Position numbers and translations under genes: made by a program. This document shows positions 32,570 through 38,735 of a stretch of DNA of 38,735 nt, piece by piece (within the stretch, counting starts at the first letter, position 1; the number at the start of each line of letters is the position of its first letter). The notes beneath the pieces are model-generated. The model saw only the letters and a program-made list of their open reading frames with translations, was not told the origin of the DNA and searched no databases. The stretch is from Rhodospirillaceae bacterium (lineage in GTDB: Bacteria > Pseudomonadota > Alphaproteobacteria > Rhodospirillales > Casp-alpha2), in contig JABJBP010000138.1 of assembly GCA_018665815.1 (NCBI GenBank), positions 1 to 38,735 of the forward strand, given 5' to 3'.

Positions 32570-33862
32570 ATGAGTACATTATTTGAAAATCAGGCCCCTA
32601 GGCCTCTAGCCGACCGGTTGCGGCCTGATAATCTCAGCGAAGTCGTCGGACAGGATCACCTGCTTGACGAAGACGCACCTATTGGCCGTATGACGGCCTC
32701 GGGAAGATTGATTTCGGTAATATTGTGGGGGCCGCCGGGAACCGGTAAGACCACGATCGCCAGATTGCTTGCCGCCTATACGGATATGTATTTTTCGCCG
32801 CTGTCGGCTGTTTTTTCAGGCGTGGCGGATCTTCGAAAAGTATTTGATGAAGCAAAGCAGCGCCGTGAAATGGGGCAAGGCACGTTGCTGTTTATCGATG
32901 AAATTCACCGATTTAATAAATCACAGCAAGACGGATTTTTACCTTATGTCGAAGACGGAACCGTCGTTCTGATCGGCGCGACAACTGAGAATCCTTCCTT
33001 CGAATTGAACGCGGCGCTGCTGTCACGGGCCCAGGTGTTGGTGCTCAACCGGCTCGACGATGCGGCAATGGAGCAATTAATTTCACGCGCCGAAACGGAG
33101 GTGGGTCGGACTTTGCCGACAGACAAAGACGCCCGCGCCGCGCTTCGAGCCATGGCCGATGGTGACGGGCGCTACTTGCTTAATATGGTCGAAGAAGTTT
33201 TTAACGTATCTGATTCAATGGAACTTGATACCGCTGCACTATCAAAATCAGTACAACGCCGTGTGCCTCTCTATGATAAGGCCCAAGATGCGCACTACAA
33301 TCTGGTCAGCGCATTGCACAAATCCCTGAGGGGGTCAGACACCGATGCGGCTCTCTATTGGTTTGCCCGTATGCTCGAGGGAGGAGAGGACCCGCGTTAC
33401 ATCGCACGGCGCCTTGTTCGTTTTGCCGTTGAGGATGTCGGTTTGGCCGATCCGGCAGCGCTACCTCAGGCGATTGCGGCATGGGAAGCGTATGAACGTC
33501 TTGGTTCGCCGGAAGGCGAATTGGCGCTCGTTCAGGCGATTATTTATTTGGGCACGGCACCAAAATCAAATTCCGCCTACATGGCTGAGAAATCTGCGCG
33601 ACGGGCGGCGAAGGAAACGGGCTCCTTGGTGCCGCCCATGCATATCCTCAATGCGCGGACTAGTTTGATGAAGGATTTGGGATACGGTGACGGATATGCT
33701 TATGACCACGGCACCGAAGAGGGGTTTTCGGGGCAAAATTACTTTCCCGATGATATGGCAAGGGCCCAGTTCTACACACCCGTTGATCGGGGCTTCGAGC
33801 GAGAAATTGCCAAGCGGTTGGAATACTGGGATAAACTTCGAAAATCGACACCTGAAAATTGA
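32570..33862 (+). CDS. rarA: AAA+ ATPase RarA (MgsA), replication-associated recombination protein
   Basis: RarA acts at stalled replication forks and interacts with SSB; it is related to the clamp loader and to eukaryotic WRNIP1. The 430 residues are the usual length. Walker A is GPPGTGKTT (54-62). Walker B is LLFIDEIHRFNK with D110 and E111. Sensor 1 is in GATTENPSFELN, and the arginine finger is in LLSRAQV (R153). The C-terminal tetramerisation part includes GSDTDAALYWFARMLEGGEDPRYIARRLVRFAVEDVGLADP, a clear RarA signature. The ATG follows the protease stop closely. Confidence 0.96.
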   Translation: MSTLFENQAPRPLADRLRPDNLSEVVGQDHLLDEDAPIGRMTASGRLISVILWGPPGTGKTTIARLLAAYTDMYFSPLSAVFSGVADLRKVFDEAKQRREMGQGTLLFIDEIHRFNKSQQDGFLPYVEDGTVVLIGATTENPSFELNAALLSRAQVLVLNRLDDAAMEQLISRAETEVGRTLPTDKDARAALRAMADGDGRYLLNMVEEVFNVSDSMELDTAALSKSVQRRVPLYDKAQDAHYNLVSALHKSLRGSDTDAALYWFARMLEGGEDPRYIARRLVRFAVEDVGLADPAALPQAIAAWEAYERLGSPEGELALVQAIIYLGTAPKSNSAYMAEKSARRAAKETGSLVPPMHILNARTSLMKDLGYGDGYAYDHGTEEGFSGQNYFPDDMARAQFYTPVDRGFEREIAKRLEYWDKLRKSTPEN

Positions 33863-33882
33863 ATAACCAAAGGACGGCTTCC

Positions 33883-34269
33883 GTGTCTGTTCAAATGCTA
33901 GTGGCCGTTGCAGCGGGTGGAGCGCTCGGTGCCGTAGGGCGATATCTCGTGATGTCCGGGGTTGGTCATTGGATTGGTCACGGATTTCCATACGGTACAT
34001 TGGCCGTGAACTTAATCGGATCATTTGCGTTGGGCGCTTTGATTGAAATTTCGGCATTGGCATGGTCTCCATCTGAAGAAATGCGGGCATTTCTAGCTGC
34101 GGGTGTTCTGGGCGCTTTCACGACTTTTTCGACATTTTCCATGGATACAGTCGTTTTGTGGGAGCGTGGCGAGTTTGTAGGGGCCGGAATTTACGTGGTT
34201 TGTTCTGTTGCGCTCGGTGTATGTGGACTGATTGCGGGCATGAGTGTTTTTAGGGCGATATTGACATGA
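33883..34269 (+). CDS. crcB: Fluoride ion channel CrcB (Fluc)
   Basis: CrcB/Fluc forms a dimeric inner-membrane channel that lets fluoride leave the cell. From the GTG at 33883 it has 128 residues, the family length, with AAAGGA about 10 nt upstream. A TTG at 33859 overlapping the rarA stop would add eight residues and looks less likely. Four hydrophobic spans are visible. Key motifs: GGALGAVGRY (12-21), GTLAVNLIGSFALG (38-51) with N43, and GAFTTFSTFSMDT (78-89). I see no fluoride riboswitch ahead of it. It overlaps the next gene by 4 nt. Confidence 0.95.
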   Translation: MSVQMLVAVAAGGALGAVGRYLVMSGVGHWIGHGFPYGTLAVNLIGSFALGALIEISALAWSPSEEMRAFLAAGVLGAFTTFSTFSMDTVVLWERGEFVGAGIYVVCSVALGVCGLIAGMSVFRAILT

Positions 34270-35270
34270 GTGAAGTTAAAATTCGCGCAATTGATTCAGG
34301 TGATGACGGTTTGAGATTGGACCGTTGGTTCAAGAAGCATTATCCGTCGTTGTCTCATGGTCAGCTGCAAAAATTATTGCGAACTGGACAGATCCGGGTC
34401 GACGGGAAAAGAGTGAAAGCAAATTTAAAAGTTTGCGAGCAACAATCTGTCAGGGTGCCGCCGATTGCCGTTCATGCGTCGGATAAATCGCCAGGTGGCC
34501 AGCATAAAAACGTTTCGCGCAAACAGTCGGTTAATCCTGAGACGATTAAAGATCTAAAAAGCAGAATCCTATTTCGCAATGCGGAAATTCTGATATTGGA
34601 TAAGCCTGCGGGACTTGCCGTGCAGGGAGGAAGCCGAACACCAGTTCATCTCGATGGTATGTTAGATGAGCTGCGTTTCGACGCCGACGAACGACCGCGT
34701 CTGGTTCATCGTCTCGACAAGGATACCAGTGGCGTGCTGGTGCTCGGTCGGACCGCAAAGGCGACACGATGGTTGACCGCGCAGTTTAAACACCGCGAAA
34801 CAAGAAAGCTCTATTGGGCCCTGGTCGCGGGCATGCCCAAACTTTCAAATGGGCAAATCCGGCTTCCGTTGGCGAAATTGCCGGGAAAAGGTGGCGAAAA
34901 GATGACTGCAAGTGAAACTGGAAAATATGCTGAGACGAATTACCGGATACTTGATCATGCGGGACGCAATACCGCGTGGCTCGCGATGGAGCCAATGACA
35001 GGACGCACTCATCAACTCCGCGCACATGCGGCAATCGCTTTGGAAACACCGATTATCGGTGACGGTAAATATGGAGGTGCAACGGCGTTTGTCGACGGTA
35101 TCCCCGAAAAATCCCTCCAACTACATGCGCGCGCGTTGCTTATTCCGATGCCTAATGGAGGCCCAATTGTCGTTGAGGCGCCATTACCGAGGCATATGGA
35201 AGAAAACTTTCAGTTCTTCGGATTTCATCCGACGCCGGAAAATTCCGACTTTATGGAAAATCTGGGATAA
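34266..35270 (+). CDS. rluC: RluA-family 23S rRNA pseudouridine synthase (RluC-type)
   Basis: The enzyme converts uridines of 23S rRNA to pseudouridine; RluC targets positions 955, 2504 and 2580 in E. coli. The 334 residues have an S4 RNA-binding domain (about 17-66, DRWFKKHYPSLSHGQLQKLLRTGQIRVDGKRV). The synthase domain has the catalytic motif HRLDKDTSG (148-156), with D151 as the nucleophile, and also ILDKPAGLAVQGG and PMTGRTHQLRAHAA. Choice of RluC over RluD rests on the S4 start and on gene order, so the symbol is a probable one. It is translated from an ATGA overlap with crcB. Confidence 0.88.
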   Translation: MSEVKIRAIDSGDDGLRLDRWFKKHYPSLSHGQLQKLLRTGQIRVDGKRVKANLKVCEQQSVRVPPIAVHASDKSPGGQHKNVSRKQSVNPETIKDLKSRILFRNAEILILDKPAGLAVQGGSRTPVHLDGMLDELRFDADERPRLVHRLDKDTSGVLVLGRTAKATRWLTAQFKHRETRKLYWALVAGMPKLSNGQIRLPLAKLPGKGGEKMTASETGKYAETNYRILDHAGRNTAWLAMEPMTGRTHQLRAHAAIALETPIIGDGKYGGATAFVDGIPEKSLQLHARALLIPMPNGGPIVVEAPLPRHMEENFQFFGFHPTPENSDFMENLG

Positions 35271-35321
35271 TGCCATACGGCAAATCTCGTGCTAATCTGC
35301 CGTGTCAGAGAGGAAGTATTT

Positions 35322-35927
35322 ATGCGACTACTGTTGGTCGAGGATCACGAGAGATTTGCCGAATTTGTCCGGCTGAGCGTCGAAAAAGAAGGCTTCACCG
35401 TTGATGCTGTGCACAACGCCGAGGATGCCGAAGCGGCGTTTTCGGCTGTAAGCTATGACGTCATTCTGTTGGATCTTGGATTACCGGATTCTGATGGTTT
35501 GGAACTTCTTAAAAGCTGGCGCGATCGTGGTGACGAAACGCCGGTATTGATCGTCACTGCGCGCGACGGTGTCGACGACCGGGTGGTTGGTCTCAATTTG
35601 GGGGGGGATGATTATCTCGTGAAGCCCTTCGCCATGGAGGAATTGGTTGCTCGGATCAGAGCCTTGTTGCGCCGTCCGGGCGGAGCTTTGGGAACGGTGA
35701 TGACCGCCGGGAATATCACCTTCGATTCGACCGCCAGGGAAGTCCAGATTGATGGATTTGATGAAGAGGTCTCGTCCAACTCCGTCGAGGTCCACGTTTC
35801 CCGCTTGCGCAAGCGATTGGCGGAAGCGAATGCCGATGTCACTATTAATACGTTGCGGGGTGTTGGGTATCTGCTATCCGAGGATCAAGCATCGGAGTCC
35901 GAAAATTCGAATGTAAGCTCAACGTAA
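35322..35927 (+). CDS. OmpR-type response regulator with an internally truncated DNA-binding domain
   Basis: The 201-residue protein starts MRLLLVEDHERF at 35322, after GAGGAAG. The receiver domain (1-118) looks fully active: D8, phospho-acceptor D51 (LLDLGLPDSDG), T79 and K101 (VKPF). The OmpR-type winged helix follows but is short. VQIDG (141-145) runs straight into FDEEVSSNSVEVHVSRLRKRL, where relatives have about 38 more residues covering the first helices of the fold. The recognition helix and wing (NTLRGVGYLL) remain. The break is in frame and flanked by a TTGATG repeat (35749-35754 and 35758-35763). Regulated DNA binding is doubtful. It precedes a damaged kinase gene. Confidence 0.85.
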   Translation: MRLLLVEDHERFAEFVRLSVEKEGFTVDAVHNAEDAEAAFSAVSYDVILLDLGLPDSDGLELLKSWRDRGDETPVLIVTARDGVDDRVVGLNLGGDDYLVKPFAMEELVARIRALLRRPGGALGTVMTAGNITFDSTAREVQIDGFDEEVSSNSVEVHVSRLRKRLAEANADVTINTLRGVGYLLSEDQASESENSNVSST

Positions 35928-35988
35928 TAATATCGTTATATATACTGTACGTAGGTGATTGCGGGGCGCAGAGGTTTTTTTCAATCTC

Positions 35989-37329
35989 ATGAATGATGAA
36001 CGGTTAAATCATTGGTATTCTTCTTCGAAGGATGTTTCGTCGCGCCTGGCGGAAACCATCGAAATTCTCGACGACATCACTAGATTAACGTCTGATTGGG
36101 TTTGGAGTCTGGATGACGAATTGAATATCAACTTCATATCGGATCGTATATTCGACAGCTGCGGGATTCCGGCCGAGGAAGTCTTAGGAACACGATTAAC
36201 TGAGTTGGGTAGCTTCATTAAAAGCCCTTCGAAATCGCATCAACCTGATTTTCAAAAACCGTTTCGTGATGTGCCCTTTCAAGTCATTACCCGCGCGGAA
36301 ACGACACGTAATCTCCTGATCAGTGGATTGCCGGTGTTTTCGTTTGAAACTGGGCAATTTACCGGTGTGCGCGGTATCGCGCGTGACATTACCGATCAAA
36401 TACAGGCTGAGACGTCATCGAACAGATTGCATTCGGCGATCGACGAAATTTCAGAAGTGTTCATTCTTTGTGACAAAAACGATGAAATTATAACGGCCAA
36501 TCGATCGGCCCGAACCGTCAATGGCGCGTTTGTCGATAAGCTCGCGCCGGGCACTCCATTTTCAGAGTTTGTCACCTCCATTGCGGAATCTGGACTCGTG
36601 TCCGATGCGCGAGGTCGCGAGCAAGCATGGATTGCTGAACGCCTGGAGTTCCACCGAAACCCCGGCCGGCCGTTCGAAGTCCGCCGAGAGGATGGGACGC
36701 ATTATCTCATCCATGAAGACCGGCTGCCCGATGGCAGTACCGCGACTTTTTCGGTCGATATCACCGAACGCAAGCAAATGGAGCGGTCACTTCAGGAAAT
36801 CGTCAAACGTCAGCATGAATTTGCCACTGACGTTGCTCATGAACTTCGGACCCCAATGGCCGTGTTGCGAGCTAACCTAGATAGCCTGCCCGATTCCGAG
36901 ATCGTCAATTCGTTAAAAACAGACGTCGACGCGGTGTCCCGCATGGTCGAGGAACTGGTGGCGGAATCTCGGTTTGAGGAACTTGAGATCGTCACTGATG
37001 AGCGCGCCGATCTACTGGCCATAGCGAAAGCGGTGGCGACCTATGTGGCGCCTTTGGCGATCCGCCATGATCGCATGATCTAGGTTACCGGCTCACCGGC
37101 AATTTATGTGATCGACCGTGGTCCGGGTGTTTCCGATGATGTGAAAAAATCTGCCTTTACCCATCATCTTCGGGCCGATCGTCGCGGCAGCATTCGTCAG
37201 GGTTTGGGAGTAGTCCGTCGGATAGCGGATGCCCATGGAGCGACAGTTGGTATTGACGACGCGCCAGAAGGCGGGGCCGTATTTTTCATGCGCTTTCCCA
37301 ATCTTGGGGACACCGGGCAATCTGAGTAA
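35989..37329 (+). pseudogene. PAS-containing sensor histidine kinase, broken by an amber stop and an internal deletion
   Basis: Up to the TAG at 37081-37083 the frame codes 364 residues: a first PAS domain (about 25-138, ending GVRGIARDITDQ), a second PAS-like domain (about 148-262, ending FSVDITERKQ) and an HisKA domain with H284 in the H-box DVAHELRTP. No membrane span or signal peptide is seen. After the stop the same frame continues 81 codons with VIDRGPGV (G1 box), a shortened G2 box (QGLGVVRRIADAHG) and the end GGAVFFMRFP. The N-box region, about 40 residues, is missing. A kinase without its N-box cannot be expected to bind ATP properly. The ATG has no good ribosome-binding site. Confidence 0.85.
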
Positions 37330-37431
37330 ATTATTGCGTTCCATATCTTTCCGATGTTCCGTGAGCCGTCTACACTGTGGCGGTCGGAACGGCCTGGAAC
37401 GCCGGGACGGCATTGAACAAGGGGTAATTCA
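37330..37431 (+). promoter_or_regulatory. Gap before the HAD gene with possible promoter
   Basis: GTTCCG (37356-37361) and CGGAAC (37385-37390) are inverted copies 23 nt apart. TTTCCG (37348-37353) and TACACT (37371-37376) are 17 nt apart and could be weak -35 and -10 boxes for the HAD gene. AAGGGG at the end of the gap is a clear ribosome-binding site. Confidence 0.3.
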
Positions 37432-38115
37432 TTGAACGAGGCGGAACACATCCGATTGGCGGTGTTCGATTGCGATGGGACACTCGTCGATTCCCAGCAT
37501 TCGATTATCGGTTCCATGCACGCCGCTTTTGACGGCCTTAACATGGCGCGTGCTACAGACGAGGCGGTCCGTCGTGTCGTTGGCCTTCCCTTGCTGGATG
37601 CAATCGCAAGATTGGTGCCCGATGCCTCGGTGGAAACGGTGGAGCGATTGCGCGACGGCTACAGCGCGGCGTGGCTGGAGATGCGCGACAACGGCGGTTT
37701 GGATGAACCGCTTTATCCCGGCACCACCGAAACCCTCGCCGAGCTTGAGAGTACGGGCTGGGTGTTGGGGGTCGCAACAGGCAAGGGGCACCGCGGGCTT
37801 GTTGGTACGCTTGAGAAGCACGATGTGCTAGACCGGTTTCAAACCCTTCAGACCGCCGACCGGGCCCGTGGCAAGCCGCATCCGGAAATGCTCATCCGAG
37901 CCATGGAAGAAACCGGTGCGGAGCCGGCGAACACCGTCATGATCGGTGATACGACTTTTGATGTGGAGATGGCAGTCGCGGCAGACGTCATGGCCATTGG
38001 GGTCTCATGGGGGTACCATGAGAGTAGAGAATTGACAGATGCTGGCGCTTGCACAGTCGTCAATGCATATGGCGAATTGCCGGCGTTGTTAGCAGAAATC
38101 AGGGAGAAAAGATAA
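37432..38115 (+). CDS. HAD-superfamily phosphatase (phosphoglycolate phosphatase-like)
   Basis: The 227-residue protein is a HAD subfamily I hydrolase. Motif I is VFDCDGTLVD with nucleophile D13 and D15. A helical cap spans about 20-95. Motif II is VATGK (T116), motif III is K148 in GKPHPEM and motif IV is GDTTFD (D173, D177). All catalytic residues are present. The start is TTG with AAGGGG 8 nt upstream; the next in-frame start would cut motif I. Substrate cannot be read from sequence; the nearest named group is Gph-like. It overlaps the next gene by one base (TAATG). Confidence 0.9.
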   Translation: MNEAEHIRLAVFDCDGTLVDSQHSIIGSMHAAFDGLNMARATDEAVRRVVGLPLLDAIARLVPDASVETVERLRDGYSAAWLEMRDNGGLDEPLYPGTTETLAELESTGWVLGVATGKGHRGLVGTLEKHDVLDRFQTLQTADRARGKPHPEMLIRAMEETGAEPANTVMIGDTTFDVEMAVAADVMAIGVSWGYHESRELTDAGACTVVNAYGELPALLAEIREKR

Positions 38116-38372
38116 TGAATCGCTGGGTTAAAATTTTATCGGTAATCGGTGTTTTGATGATCGCCGTCGTCGTCGCCGGCGTGGTGATATTGAAATCCAT
38201 TGATTTCAATGAATACAAAGGATTGATTGCCGAAGCCAAGACGGAAAAGAAAGCTTCTGGTGATTCGGCGCCCGCGAGTACGGAGCCGGCGAAGAAGGAA
38301 GAAAGTTCCAATCCGGTCGAAGGACTCACCAAGGGCGTCGGCTCGGGCCTGAAAAGCCTGTTCGGCAACTGA
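38115..38372 (+). CDS. Small membrane-anchored protein with AsmA-like N-terminus
   Basis: The product has 85 residues from an ATG overlapping the HAD stop. One hydrophobic span (about 6-26, ILSVIGVLMIAVVVAGVVIL) is followed by SIDFNEYKGLIAEAKTE. This strongly resembles the first residues of AsmA-family proteins, which have a span and then a DFN-YK-I motif before a long periplasmic domain. Here that long domain is absent. A Ser/Ala/Lys/Glu-rich linker (45-68) leads to GLTKGVGSGLKSLFGN. It could be a remnant of an AsmA gene with a large internal loss or a true mini-protein; no function is assigned. Confidence 0.7.
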   Translation: MNRWVKILSVIGVLMIAVVVAGVVILKSIDFNEYKGLIAEAKTEKKASGDSAPASTEPAKKEESSNPVEGLTKGVGSGLKSLFGN

Positions 38373-38379
38373 GGTCGCA

Positions 38380-38735
38380 TTGACGGAAAATCCGGCGCGC
38401 CGCTTCTACAAAGAAGCGGCCGCCGCCTCTGCAACGCCGCCGGACGCGGGACCGTTCACGGTGACATTGGATGGCCGCCCCGTGAAGACACCGGGTGCCA
38501 AGCCGCTATCACTGCCGACGAACGCCTTGGCCCTTGCCGTGGCCGAAGAATGGCAGGCCCAGGACGAAACCATCAAGCCCACCTCTATGCCGATGATGCA
38601 ATTGGCCTGCACGGCGCTTGATCGGGTCGGGGCGGAACGCGATGCGGTCGCCGCCCGCATAGCCGATTTCGGCAATGCCGACCTGCTTTGCTACCGCGCG
38701 ACTGAACCCGCCGATCTGGTCGCTCGCCAAACTGA
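38380..38735 (+). CDS. ATP12-family F1-ATPase assembly chaperone (5' part, cut by window end)
   Basis: The frame runs open from TTG at 38380 to the window edge, 118 codons. It starts LTENPARRFYKEAA, followed by FTVTLDGRPVKTPGAKPLSLPTNALALAVAEEWQAQ, MPMMQLACTALDRV and DLLCYRATEPADLVARQ, which are the N-terminal hallmarks of ATP12 proteins. Mitochondrial ATP12 binds the alpha subunit of F1 during assembly; homologues are found in alphaproteobacteria. GAGG lies 5 nt upstream of the TTG, and no ATG precedes the homologous part. It follows the small gene by 7 nt. Confidence 0.9.
   Translation, partial: MTENPARRFYKEAAAASATPPDAGPFTVTLDGRPVKTPGAKPLSLPTNALALAVAEEWQAQDETIKPTSMPMMQLACTALDRVGAERDAVAARIADFGNADLLCYRATEPADLVARQT

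Noticed and set aside
33850-33890. Fluoride riboswitch ahead of crcB
   Set aside because: The gene starts about 20 nt after rarA ends, leaving no room for the aptamer, and no such motif is seen.
37081-37083. Possible recoding of TAG (for example as pyrrolysine) in the kinase
   Set aside because: The same gene also lacks its N-box and has a shortened G2 box, and nothing nearby suggests recoding machinery. Decay is simpler.

Overview
The window is a chromosomal block from an alphaproteobacterium, most likely of the Rhodospirillales or a close relative. The class rests on several things: the tuf / tRNA-Trp / secE / nusG / rplKAJL / rpoBC order, adk between secY and rpsM with no rpmJ there, a long zinc-free type of S14, and an ATP12-family F1-ATPase assembly chaperone downstream of a crcB / rluC / HAD block. 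The order-level placement is an inference from protein style and moderate GC judged by eye. Every supported gene is on the + strand.

Region 1 (1-12212): the end of a first tuf copy, tRNA-Trp, secE, nusG, then the L11 operon (rplK, rplA), the L10 operon (rplJ, rplL) and rpoB-rpoC. The leaders before rplK, rplJ and rpoB carry inverted repeats and look like autoregulatory or attenuator elements. Region 2 (12213-16800): a strong terminator, a near-consensus promoter with a structured leader of about 240 nt, then the str operon (rpsL, rpsG, fusA, tuf) closed by a textbook hairpin terminator. Region 3 (16801-31086): the S10, spc and alpha operons in canonical order (rpsJ to rplQ, with secY and adk), tightly packed with many 1-4 nt overlaps, ended by a second textbook terminator. 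A near-consensus promoter lies inside an inverted repeat between adk and rpsM.

Region 4 (31087-38735): a periplasmic Deg/HtrA protease, the AAA+ ATPase RarA, the fluoride channel CrcB, an RluC-type pseudouridine synthase, a two-component pair, a HAD hydrolase, a tiny AsmA-like membrane protein and the 5' part of an ATP12-type chaperone. The two-component pair is the accessory part. The response regulator has a perfect receiver but appears to have lost about 38 residues from the middle of its winged helix. The histidine kinase has an amber stop and has lost the N-box of its ATPase domain. Both fit a decaying signalling system sitting inside a block that is usually continuous.

I see no CRISPR array, insertion sequence, phage gene, rRNA or convincing new system. 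Most of the window is core translation and transcription machinery. The points worth a second look are the damaged two-component pair, the possible AsmA remnant, tuf gene conversion reaching past the stop codon, the acidic tail on L3, and several uncharacterised RNA leaders.
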